Assembly: GCA_008933705.1 (NCBI GenBank)
Contig: WBUN01000005.1
Location: forward strand, 62,001 to 126,000
Source of the DNA: Hyphomicrobiaceae bacterium
GTDB taxonomy: Bacteria > Pseudomonadota > Alphaproteobacteria > Rhizobiales > Hyphomicrobiaceae
Length of the DNA: 64,000 nucleotides
Direction: 5' to 3'
Shown here: piece by piece, positions 40,994 to 50,373 of the stretch
Numbering within the stretch: the first letter of the stretch is position 1
How the letters are laid out: every line of letters begins with the position of its first letter
The notes under the pieces: generated by a model
What the model was told of the DNA's origin: nothing
Database searches by the model: none
What the model saw: only the letters and a program-made list of their open reading frames with translations
Translations under genes and position numbers: made by a program

Positions 40994-41557
40994 GTGCGGG
41001 TCAATTATCGATATATTCGACCGCTGACGGTGCTCTATGCCCGCAGTATGGGACCATATGTCACCTCCGCACCCGAGGCGTGGCAGCGGCTGAACCGTTG
41101 GCTCGAGCAGCACAACGCGCGGCGCGCCGCGAAAATGGGCTACGGCATCTTCCGCGACAATCCCACCGTCACCGAGCCCGACCTCATCCGCTACGACGCT
41201 TGCGTCGGCCTCATCGGCGACCTCGATGCCGACCCGGAGGCCGGCATCGGCCGGCAGACCCTGCCCGGCGGCGCCTACGCGGTGCACGTCCACGTCGGGT
41301 CTTATGACGAAATCGGCCGGATCTTCTCCAGCTTGCACCGTGACCTGGTGCCGCGGCGCGGGCTTTCCGTCGACTACGAGCGCCCCTTCGTTGCCATCTA
41401 CCTCAACGATCCGATGCTGACCCGCGAGGTGCATCGGCGCACCGAGCTGTGCGTCCCTGTCATACCCATCCGCATGCCGCTTTCGGGCAACGACAATGTC
41501 GACGAGGATGCCGCGATCCGCATCCCCGACGGGTCCTTGGCAGGCTTCAAGAATTGA
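40994..41557 (+). CDS. GyrI-like/AraC effector-binding domain protein
   Basis: The product has 187 residues. The SHS2-type fold of GyrI-like proteins is suggested by a Thr-Val-Leu-Tyr-Ala-Arg-Ser-Met-Gly-Pro-Tyr start, a Pro-Gly-Gly-x-Tyr-Ala-Val-His-Val-His-Val-Gly strand, and a Arg-Pro-Phe-Val-Ala-Ile-Tyr-Leu-Asn-Asp-Pro end. Such domains bind small hydrophobic molecules, and SbmC inhibits DNA gyrase. The GTG start has GAGG 6 bases upstream. There is no DNA-binding domain. The gene stands alone before moaB. Confidence 0.75.
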   Translation: MRVNYRYIRPLTVLYARSMGPYVTSAPEAWQRLNRWLEQHNARRAAKMGYGIFRDNPTVTEPDLIRYDACVGLIGDLDADPEAGIGRQTLPGGAYAVHVHVGSYDEIGRIFSSLHRDLVPRRGLSVDYERPFVAIYLNDPMLTREVHRRTELCVPVIPIRMPLSGNDNVDEDAAIRIPDGSLAGFKN

Positions 41558-41630
41558 GCCGGTGTGGGCAGGTGACGCCTGCTCGCCAGCCTGAGAGAAT
41601 AGCGCGGGCTCCAACGGAGATCGCTCGCGC

Positions 41631-42173
41631 ATGCCAAAAATCGACGAGACGCGACCCTTTATCGCCGTCCGCATCGCCGTGCTGACGGTGTCGGACACAC
41701 GCAATATCGCCGACGACAAGTCGGGCGCTACGCTAGTGGGCATGATCGAGGCAGCGGGCCACGAAACGGCCGATCGCGCCCTCGTGAAAGACGACATACC
41801 TACCATACGCGCCGCAGTGGAAGGCTGGATCGCGGATCCGGCCATCGACGTCGTCATCACCACGGGCGGTACGGGGTTCACCGGCCGCGACGTCACGCCG
41901 GAAGCCGTCAGGCCGTTGTTCGAGAAGGAAATCGACGGCTTCTCCACCGTTTTCCACATGATCTCGTACGAGAAGGTGGGAACCTCAACGATCCAGTCGC
42001 GCGCGTGCGGGGGCCTTGCCCGGGGCACCTACATATTCTGCCTGCCCGGCTCCCCGGGAGCCTGCAGGGACGCGTGGGAGGGCATTCTCAAGTGGCAGCT
42101 CGACAACCGCCACCGGCCCTGCAACCTCGTCGAGATCATGCCGCGACTAGAGGAGCATCGCCGCAACGGCTGA
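41631..42173 (+). CDS. moaB: Molybdenum cofactor biosynthesis protein B
   Basis: The product has 180 residues. The MoaB/Mog fold is shown by Val-Leu-Thr-Val-Ser-Asp-Thr-Arg near the start, a Thr-Thr-Gly-Gly-Thr-Gly-Phe-Thr-Gly-Arg-Asp-Val-Thr-Pro-Glu motif in the middle, and Leu-Pro-Gly-Ser-Pro-Gly-Ala near the end. Family members adenylylate molybdopterin or are close paralogues of that enzyme. In this genome the product would feed the formate dehydrogenase encoded 12 kb away. The neighbours are unrelated. Confidence 0.85.
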   Translation: MPKIDETRPFIAVRIAVLTVSDTRNIADDKSGATLVGMIEAAGHETADRALVKDDIPTIRAAVEGWIADPAIDVVITTGGTGFTGRDVTPEAVRPLFEKEIDGFSTVFHMISYEKVGTSTIQSRACGGLARGTYIFCLPGSPGACRDAWEGILKWQLDNRHRPCNLVEIMPRLEEHRRNG

Positions 42174-42177
42174 GTTC

Positions 42178-42768
42178 TCAGGGTGGGTCGATGCCGGTCC
42201 TTGCACGTTCCAGCGCTACCAGCTCGCGCGTCGCGTTGGCCTGGTCGAAGAGCGCCCGGCCCGCCTGGCCGAGGAACACCAACACCGCCCCAACGAGGAT
42301 AGCGCCCGGCATCTGCATCAGCACGCCGGCTCCGACATCGAGCTGCTTCAGCGCTTCGACGTGCAGGAGCTGCGCCCCGGCGCCGGCGGCCAGCACCACC
42401 GTCGCCGCCACGATCGAAAGCCAGCCGATGGCGCTGAACAGCACCGCCAGAGCACGTCCGGTGCGGTAGTGATCGCGGTGAGGGACGTGCCTGCGGTGTG
42501 CGCGCGCATGGTGCGCTCTGCCATCGCCGTTATGCGCCGGCATCGCACCGCCGTCGCCATGCCAAATCGGCTGAGATCGCCCGCCGATGCGCCCTAGACC
42601 ATTGCGTGCCTCGGCCGCCTCCGACGTCGGCGCGTAGTGGTCGGTCAGATGGCGGTAGAACTGGACCGCAAGATCGAGCTTGCCTTCCGCTTCCGCGCGC
42701 CGCCCAGCATCGAGAAGCTGTTGCGGCGTGAATTGAGGCGCACCCTGCAGCAAGGGTCCCTCCCGCAC
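42178..42768 (-). CDS. Membrane protein with N-terminal TPR-like helix pair
   Basis: The product has 196 residues. The N-terminal 60 residues look like one TPR-type helix pair (Ala-Glu-Gly-Lys-Leu-Asp-Leu-Ala-Val-Gln-Phe-Tyr-Arg). A His/Arg-rich linker and two hydrophobic segments (about 108-132 and 150-170) follow. The start is a GTG without a strong ribosome binding site, so the N-terminus is uncertain. The function is unknown. It converges with moaB and lies upstream of nothing obvious, with a gap to 43003. Confidence 0.55.
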   Translation of the reverse strand: MREGPLLQGAPQFTPQQLLDAGRRAEAEGKLDLAVQFYRHLTDHYAPTSEAAEARNGLGRIGGRSQPIWHGDGGAMPAHNGDGRAHHARAHRRHVPHRDHYRTGRALAVLFSAIGWLSIVAATVVLAAGAGAQLLHVEALKQLDVGAGVLMQMPGAILVGAVLVFLGQAGRALFDQANATRELVALERARTGIDPP

Positions 42769-43002
42769 CTAGGACCTGTCCGAGCATATATCGGACGCGC
42801 TTCCATGTGCCAGCAGGCCCTGTCGGCATCCACGGCCGGCCACAAAAGGACGACCGGTCTTGCGGCCGATATCCCGGAAGAGCCTTGGTGCGGCAAACTG
42901 CCCACCTTCGCCGTCGGCTATGCGATTCGCGCATGACCGGCGGCAGAGTGTGCTTACCGGCATTGCCGTGCCAACGTGCCGTTTGCCTACGCCGGCCTCG
43001 CG

Positions 43003-44952
<1,950 letters not shown>

Positions 44953-44984
44953 GGCACCTGTCCTCCCCGTGAAGACTTTGAATT

Positions 44985-45005
44985 GCGCCTATTATCGATA
45001 GGCGC
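44985..45005. terminator. Inverted repeat between the CoA-transferase gene and acsA
   Basis: GCGCCTAT and ATAGGCGC arms flank a 5-base loop (21 bases in all). The site lies after the CoA-transferase stop and before acsA. There is no clear U-run, so it may be a terminator of the upstream operon or a regulator site for acsA. Confidence 0.45.
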
Positions 45006-45127
45006 GCCCGATGGGCAACCGGCCCGTTCGTCGTATAAGTTTGCCCCGGCGGCCGGGTCGGAGCTCGATAACGGCGCAAAATTCAGGGCTTTCTCAAGCT
45101 GCGGCGGCACGTCCAAGTCGCCATGCT

Positions 45128-45949
45128 TCATACCGCCGCTTCCTGGGCCTCTTCGCGCATCCACCGGGTAAAACCCTCAGCCGTCATCGCAGCGGCGGCG
45201 TACGCGGCCAGCGCCTTGCCATCCGGCCGATAGGCGTTGTCCAGCCCGACGGGCCATGCCCCGTTCGGGGCTTCAGCAATGGCGGTCACGTAAAGCCCCG
45301 GGAGGGTGCCGGCCGCCAGCGCCGGATCGCTGAGGAAATCGGTGTCCTCGATGCGCTCGACAGTCACCAGCGCCTGCCTGGCAGCATGCGCCATCGTCAT
45401 CAGCTCCCGCTGCACACCGACCCAGACATTGCCGTTGCGGTCGGCCTTGAGCGCATGGAACAGTGCCACATCAGGGCGGATGGCCGGTAGAACGACTACA
45501 GGATCGCGCACGCCCGTCTCCGCCAAAGGGTTGTCGATCACCTTCCAGTCCGGCCGCACGTTGAGCAGGTCCGAGCCGATGATGCCGCGCAGCGGCATGA
45601 AGGGCACGCCCTTCTCGCCCGCCTGCAGCCCGGCGAGCAGCGCAGGACAGGTCGAATCCCACATCTCGATCTCACCCGCCTTGATCGCGGCCGTGAAGCG
45701 CGGCGCAATGCCGTGCTCACCGAGCGTGACCGCAGCCGCCTCGACGCGCGCCACGCAGCCGGCGCCGATCAGCATATCGACCTGAAAGCCCGCCTGCGGC
45801 ACCGAGACGGTGTGCAGGTCGCGCACGGGGCGGCGCATCAGCTCGCGCACCACCGCCATGGCGCAGCCTGAATAGTCCGACGGAAGCGCGATGCACGCCC
45901 CGTCGGGGATGCGCCCGGCCAATTCCTTCACGCTCAGGATTTCGGTCAC
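45128..45949 (-). CDS. CoA-transferase family subunit (alpha-type, GctA/IpdA-like)
   Basis: The product has 273 residues. It has the family I CoA-transferase alpha fold: an early Pro-Asp-Gly-Ala strand, an Pro-Phe-Met-Pro-Leu-Arg-Gly segment, a Asp-Val-Ala-Leu-Phe-His-Ala-Leu-Lys-Ala-Asp-Arg-Asn-Gly-Asn-Val strand, and Leu-Val-Thr-Val-Glu-Arg-Ile near residue 205. Such subunits need a beta partner, which is not adjacent. A beta-type subunit is found at 62830-63606. Some members (IpdAB) act as CoA-ester ring hydrolases rather than transferases. It overlaps the upstream acyl-CoA ligase gene by four bases. Confidence 0.8.
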   Translation of the reverse strand: MTEILSVKELAGRIPDGACIALPSDYSGCAMAVVRELMRRPVRDLHTVSVPQAGFQVDMLIGAGCVARVEAAAVTLGEHGIAPRFTAAIKAGEIEMWDSTCPALLAGLQAGEKGVPFMPLRGIIGSDLLNVRPDWKVIDNPLAETGVRDPVVVLPAIRPDVALFHALKADRNGNVWVGVQRELMTMAHAARQALVTVERIEDTDFLSDPALAAGTLPGLYVTAIAEAPNGAWPVGLDNAYRPDGKALAAYAAAAMTAEGFTRWMREEAQEAAV

Positions 45950-47478
45950 CGCTGGCCCTCCAGCTTGAGCTGCGCCCGCAGCTCGGTCTTGAGGATCTTA
46001 CCGTAGTTGTTCTTCGGCAACGCCTCAACGAAACGATAGCCCTTGGGCCGCTTGAAGCGCGCGATGTTGTCGAGGCAGAGCCGATCGAGCTCCTCGGAGG
46101 ACGTGTCGGTGCCGGCGCGCTTGACCACATAAGCGATGACCTCCTCGCCCCAGTCCGCATGCGGGCGGCTCACCACGGCCGCCTCAAGCACGGCGGGGTG
46201 CGTGAGCAGCACCTCCTCGACCTCGCGCGGATAGATATTGGCGCCACCGGAGATGATCAGGTCCTTGGAGCGGTCCTTCAGGGTGAGGAAGCCCTCCCCA
46301 TCCATCGACCCGAGATCGCCCGTCCACAGCCAGCCTTGGCGCAGCGCCTGCGCATTGGCCGCCGGATTGTTCCAATAGCCCTTCATTACGCAGTCGCTGC
46401 GGGTCACGATCTCGCCGACCTCTCCGGCGGGAAGCTCGCGTCCCGCCTCGTTCACCACCTTCACCGCAACGCCGGTGCGTGCCAGGCCCGCGCTGCCGAG
46501 CCGCTCCTCGTATCTGGGATGGCCGGCATCTGCGTGCAGGGCCTTGTCGAGCCCTGTGATGGTCATCGGGCTCTCGCCCTGCCCGTAGAGCTGGTAGAGC
46601 TTCGGGCCGAGCAGCGAGAGGGCGCGCTTGAGATCCGCCACGTACATCGGCGCCCCGCCATAGATGATCGTCTTCAGGCCGCGCGTGTCGGCGGAGCCGG
46701 CGCGCGGGTGGTTGATGAGGCGGGAAACCATCGTCGGCGCCGCGAACATGCTGACGTTGGCGTAAGCCACCAGCGCGTCGAGAACGTGCTCGGGCTCAAA
46801 GGAGCCCGGCAGAATGACGTTGTGCGAGCCGCGCGCGATGTGAGCGAGCCCGTAGAGCCCCGAGCCATGCGTGAGCGGGGCGGCGTGCAGGATCGTGTCG
46901 TCAGGGCCGATGTAGTCGATGTCGGCGTAGTAGCAGTGGCAGGCGAACAGCAGATTGCGATGCGTAAGGAGCGCCCCCTTGGGCCGGCCCGTGGTGCCGC
47001 TGGTGTAGAAGATCCAGGCCTCGGCCTCCGCATCGCCCGGAACCGTGCTCACGGGCGCACTTTTGAACAGGCCGGCATAGTCGGCCGATCCCGTGGCAAC
47101 AATCGGCGGCAGCGTGCCTGTCGCGACGCCCGGCGCCGACAGTCCGTCCGCAAGCTTGGGCGTCGCCAGGCACAGCTTCACCTCGGCATCGGCCATGATC
47201 CAGGCCATCTCGCGGGCGTGCAGCTTGCTGTTGATCGGCACTGCCGCCAGGCCTGCGCGCCAGATGGCGTAGAGCGCGGGCAGGAGCTCCGGGCAGTTCT
47301 CCATGACCAGCGCGACGCGCGCGCCGGGTTTCAACCCATGGCGCTCTGCGAGCCCTCCGGCCATGTGCTGAACCTGGTGCTCGAACGCGCCGTAGGCCAG
47401 CCGGCTCCCCTCCGACGAGATGGCCGGCCGATCCGGCAGATGCCGTGCGATGTTCTGCAGCGTCAGTGACAGGTTCAT
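45946..47478 (-). CDS. AMP-dependent acyl-CoA ligase
   Basis: The product has 510 residues. The AMP-binding motif Tyr-Thr-Ser-Gly-Thr-Thr-Gly-Arg-Pro-Lys-Gly, a Tyr-Gly-Gly-Ala-Pro-Met segment, the Tyr-Gly-Gln-Gly-Glu-Ser-Pro motif and the Trp-Thr-Gly-Asp-Leu-Gly hinge are present. The C-terminal lysine lies in Leu-Pro-Lys-Asn-Asn-Tyr-Gly-Lys-Ile-Leu-Lys. It activates a carboxylic acid to its CoA ester, with the substrate unknown. The ATG at 47478 begins the domain; an upstream TTG at 47553 is less likely. It is the first gene of a two-gene unit with the CoA-transferase subunit. Confidence 0.85.
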   Translation of the reverse strand: MNLSLTLQNIARHLPDRPAISSEGSRLAYGAFEHQVQHMAGGLAERHGLKPGARVALVMENCPELLPALYAIWRAGLAAVPINSKLHAREMAWIMADAEVKLCLATPKLADGLSAPGVATGTLPPIVATGSADYAGLFKSAPVSTVPGDAEAEAWIFYTSGTTGRPKGALLTHRNLLFACHCYYADIDYIGPDDTILHAAPLTHGSGLYGLAHIARGSHNVILPGSFEPEHVLDALVAYANVSMFAAPTMVSRLINHPRAGSADTRGLKTIIYGGAPMYVADLKRALSLLGPKLYQLYGQGESPMTITGLDKALHADAGHPRYEERLGSAGLARTGVAVKVVNEAGRELPAGEVGEIVTRSDCVMKGYWNNPAANAQALRQGWLWTGDLGSMDGEGFLTLKDRSKDLIISGGANIYPREVEEVLLTHPAVLEAAVVSRPHADWGEEVIAYVVKRAGTDTSSEELDRLCLDNIARFKRPKGYRFVEALPKNNYGKILKTELRAQLKLEGQR

Positions 47479-47671
47479 GAGGGCACCCAGCCTGCGTTTC
47501 CAGGTTGCAGCGGCTTGCCGGAAATTCTTGCCATCCGGACCTCCAGGCGACAAGCGCAGCGTTCCTCAGCGGCGCCGTCGCGGGGCCAAGCCGCAGACGC
47601 TCCCCAAGTAGGGCGTAAGCGCTTGAATTGAAATGCGGATATCGGAACGCGGCATTCCCTGCCGAGACCGT

Positions 47672-48691
47672 TCACGCCGCGGTAACGAGCGGCAGATTGG
47701 TCAGCAGGTTCTGCGGCTTCATCTTGACGCGCGATCGCGCATCCATGGCAAGGCCGAGGTAGATGGGCTTTCCCTTTACCCGCTCCAGCACCATGCGCTC
47801 GTCATCGATGCGCATGCGGAACAGCCCGACAATGCGGGCCATCTCCTCCAGCGGCGGCGTCCTGCCCTCGTAGAGCGCATTGAGAATGCGCGTGCCCTCG
47901 CGATCGAGGCCAATGTGCCAGCGCCAGTCGCGATCCTCCACGCGCGGACGCGGCTCGACGCGCACCTCGAGCTTCAGGAGGTGCCGGAGCCAACTCTCGA
48001 TGACGCGGGCGAACGCATCCGGCGCCGGCTGACCGAAACGGAAATCGATGACGGTGTCGAACCGGTCGGAGCGGAGCCAGTAGATGGCCTTGTTGTCCTC
48101 GTCCAGCACGTCCAGCTCGACCTTGCGCATGGGCGTGCCCGTCTCGGCCAGAAGCTGACCGAGCCCCGTCTCCTTGCCGGCGCGGGCATGCATCTCCACG
48201 ATCTCCTCGTCCGCCAGCATCAGGCGACCGCCGTCGGTCGTGACGCTCTGCTCACGAAAGAACAGCTCGCCCGCACGCAGACGAATAGGGTCCTCACAAT
48301 CGCTGAGGATATTGCGCAGGATCACGTGCACCATCTGGTCGATGAATACCGGCGGGATGGCAATGGCGGATTGGCGCATCAGCCGCACGTAGGCCCCCTC
48401 GATGGTGCCCGCGCGCATGAGCACGTCTCGATAGGCGAGCACGGCACGGTAGTTGTCGGCGGCTTCCGCATCGGCGATGGCGGCGAGCCGCGCTGCCTCC
48501 ACCGGCATCATCGGATCGGCCATCAGGTCATCGTGCAAACGTATCTCTTCGGCGCAGGATGTATCGAGCGGATGTACCTCGGGCCGCGTGTAGTACGCCC
48601 GCAGGAACTGCGGCGTCACCTGCAGCCAGCCCTCCGGGCCACGCTCCAGCAGGTGCATGCCGGCCGACTTCCAGAAGTCACGCGTCGTCAT
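47672..48691 (-). CDS. DUF6352-like protein of the formate dehydrogenase operon
   Basis: The product has 339 residues, is soluble, and is rich in Arg, Glu and Leu. A short Asp-Phe-Trp-Lys-Ser-Ala-Gly-Met-His-Leu-Leu start and a Pro-x-Asp-Thr-Ser-Cys-Ala-Glu-Glu-Ile-Arg-Leu-His segment are typical of conserved formate-dehydrogenase-linked proteins, which I recall as DUF6352. The function is not established. Its position at the end of the operon and overlap of 14 bases with the previous gene suggest a role in enzyme assembly or cofactor handling. It shows no catalytic motif that I can name. Confidence 0.65.
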   Translation of the reverse strand: MTTRDFWKSAGMHLLERGPEGWLQVTPQFLRAYYTRPEVHPLDTSCAEEIRLHDDLMADPMMPVEAARLAAIADAEAADNYRAVLAYRDVLMRAGTIEGAYVRLMRQSAIAIPPVFIDQMVHVILRNILSDCEDPIRLRAGELFFREQSVTTDGGRLMLADEEIVEMHARAGKETGLGQLLAETGTPMRKVELDVLDEDNKAIYWLRSDRFDTVIDFRFGQPAPDAFARVIESWLRHLLKLEVRVEPRPRVEDRDWRWHIGLDREGTRILNALYEGRTPPLEEMARIVGLFRMRIDDERMVLERVKGKPIYLGLAMDARSRVKMKPQNLLTNLPLVTAA

Positions 48692-49166
48692 CGGTCACGG
48701 TCCAGATCCTGGCATGCGGCGGCGGGCCCGAAGGGGGTGCAATGGTGCGGAACTCCTCCTTGATGCCGCCGTCGGCCCCCCACGTGCGCCTCACGGCAAA
48801 TACCGTGTTGATCAGCACGCCGCGGCAAAGATCCTCGACGAACGACACCTCCTCCCTCGCCGCCGGCAGGGCCGCGTCGAGATCAGGGGCGCCGTAGCCG
48901 GCCACGAAATGCTGCGCGAGCAGGCGCTCGATCTCCTCGCGCTCGCCGGCACTTGCATGCGCCACGCTTGCGAAGGTCGAGCGGCCGAAGCTCGCAACGC
49001 CGAGGAAGCCGTTGGCGAATGCCTGTCTCGTCTTGCCGGTGAGGGAGGAGGGCGCACGGTCGGCGAAGGCGAACGCGCCCGATACCGCCCATTCGCCTGG
49101 CTCGGCCGCCTTATCGAACACGCGCTCGTCCGAGCCGTCGAAACGGATGGTCTTCAGCAGCTTCAT
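48678..49166 (-). CDS. DUF6505-like protein of the formate dehydrogenase operon
   Basis: The product has 162 residues. It begins Met-Lys-Leu-Leu-Lys-Thr-Ile-Arg-Phe-Asp-Gly-Ser-Asp and has a Trp-Ala-Val-Ser-Gly-Ala-Phe-Ala-Phe strand and a Arg-Gln-Ala-Phe-Ala-Asn-Gly-Phe-Leu-Gly segment. I recognise it as one of the conserved unknowns in this operon type (DUF6505), but no reaction is known. It overlaps the upstream ligase-like gene by four bases and the downstream gene by 14 bases, so the three are expressed together. Confidence 0.65.
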   Translation of the reverse strand: MKLLKTIRFDGSDERVFDKAAEPGEWAVSGAFAFADRAPSSLTGKTRQAFANGFLGVASFGRSTFASVAHASAGEREEIERLLAQHFVAGYGAPDLDAALPAAREEVSFVEDLCRGVLINTVFAVRRTWGADGGIKEEFRTIAPPSGPPPHARIWTVTDDDA

Positions 49167-49918
49167 GGCCCGACCGCCGGCGCCTCGGCGAATTCCACGT
49201 AGTCGAGGAAGGAAATGCTGCGCACCGGCCCTGCCGCCGGCTTCAGCATAAGGTTGCCGCTTTCGTCGAGGCCGAGCACCAGTCCCTCGATGCGCTCGCC
49301 CCGGTGCGTGAGGGCAACGGGCGCCTCGCGCCCTTCGGCGCGGAACAGCCAGAGATCGTGCGCGGGGCGGAAGCCCTCATCGTGCCAGGTGTTGAGCTGG
49401 GCCAGGAAGTGTGCGGCGAGCGATTGCAGAATGTCCGTGCGGGTGATCTCCGGTCCCGCCTCCTCAGCAAGCGCGGTGGTGGTCCAGTCCTTACGCCCCT
49501 CGTGCGCGGCGATCTCCAGGGCGGCGCCGACGACCAGCCACTCGGGCTGCTCCGCGAGCTCGACGCGCGGACAGCCGATGCGCACCTCGCCCGCAACGCA
49601 GCCGTTGAGCAGGATGCTGCGCGGCCAGCGATACTGCACCGCGACCTTCGGCGGACACAGAGAGCCCAGGCAATCGCCCAGCGCCACCATCAACAGCGGC
49701 GCCATCTGCAGGGCGCACTCCAGCGGCACGTCCGGCTCGAGCACGATGGCGAGCTCTGCCTTTGCCGTGTTGCGGCTCCAGACGACATCACCGGCGCCGA
49801 GCTCGTGCGCCTGCGCACGCCGGCACGCCTCGGCAAAGGGTTGGAGCGGCGCCTTGACGGCGTGACCCTTCAGCAGAGGCGGAAAGTCTGGATCGGCGAG
49901 ATGCATGGGACGCGGCAC
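49163..49918 (-). CDS. Biotin/lipoate protein ligase-like protein, probably not a ligase
   Basis: The product has 251 residues. The fold is recognisable from Val-Gln-Tyr-Arg-Trp-Pro-Arg-Ser-Ile-Leu-Leu near residue 95-104 followed by Val-Ala-Gly-Glu-Val-Arg-Ile, matching the Lys-Trp-Pro-Asn-Asp...Lys-Leu-Ala-Gly-Ile-Leu region of BirA. By eye the catalytic Lys is replaced by Cys107, Asn-Asp by Arg-Ser, and the Gly-Arg-Gly-Arg loop is missing. A C-terminal domain with a Gly-Leu-Val-Leu-Gly-Leu-Asp strand follows. It may bind a cofactor or the formate dehydrogenase rather than make an adenylate. Confidence 0.65.
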   Translation of the reverse strand: MPRPMHLADPDFPPLLKGHAVKAPLQPFAEACRRAQAHELGAGDVVWSRNTAKAELAIVLEPDVPLECALQMAPLLMVALGDCLGSLCPPKVAVQYRWPRSILLNGCVAGEVRIGCPRVELAEQPEWLVVGAALEIAAHEGRKDWTTTALAEEAGPEITRTDILQSLAAHFLAQLNTWHDEGFRPAHDLWLFRAEGREAPVALTHRGERIEGLVLGLDESGNLMLKPAAGPVRSISFLDYVEFAEAPAVGP

Positions 49919-49932
49919 CCCGGCCTTTGCGC

Positions 49933-50124
49933 TCAGCCGAGATCGATCTCTTCCTCGACGACGTGGTTGAGGTCGGTGCCAGCCGCGGTGAGGAGCATCT
50001 TCACCTTGAGCTTGCCCTTGTCGAGGCCCTTCTCACGCACGATGCGTTCGATCTCCCGCTGCGAGGTGACGCCCACCTGCTTCAGAAACTTGCGCAGCGA
50101 CATGTTGAATTTGTCTTCGTTCAT
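49933..50124 (-). CDS. DUF6494-like small protein
   Basis: The product has 63 residues. It consists of a helical Leu-Arg-Lys-Phe-Leu-Lys-Gln-Val-Gly-Val-Thr-Ser-Gln-Arg-Glu-Ile-Glu segment and a short Val-Lys-Met-Leu-Leu-Thr strand, ending acidic. AGGAGAG lies 4-5 bases before the ATG at 50124. It is one of the small conserved unknowns of formate dehydrogenase operons in Hyphomicrobiales (recalled as DUF6494). It could be an adaptor or assembly helper. Confidence 0.65.
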   Translation of the reverse strand: MNEDKFNMSLRKFLKQVGVTSQREIERIVREKGLDKGKLKVKMLLTAAGTDLNHVVEEEIDLG

Positions 50125-50247
50125 GATGCTCTCCTGGCCTCTTATGCTCGCAAACGAAAAGCCGTGACGCACAAGCGTGATGCCGGCCGCCGGCTGTGCG
50201 GCCTCCGCATGCGTTGCTGCGGCCTGCCCGACCAACCGCCGCGCTAG

Positions 50248-50373
50248 CTAGAGCCGGACGTTGGGCCGCTCCGAGAACACTTCGCTCGACGACATCGGCA
50301 GCAGCCAGAGCGCGAAGGCGGCAGCCACCGTGATGACGACGATGGCAACCACGCTGAACATGAAGGCTCTCAT
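50248..50373 (-). CDS. 41-residue single-pass membrane peptide
   Basis: The product has 41 residues with one membrane segment (about residues 3-25) followed by a short Ser/Glu-rich periplasmic tail. GGGAG lies 7 bases before the ATG, and the ATG overlaps the stop of the cytochrome gene by four bases. Small single-pass subunits often stabilise respiratory complexes, so a subunit of the formate dehydrogenase or cytochrome assembly is a reasonable inference. Confidence 0.65.
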   Translation of the reverse strand: MRAFMFSVVAIVVITVAAAFALWLLPMSSSEVFSERPNVRL

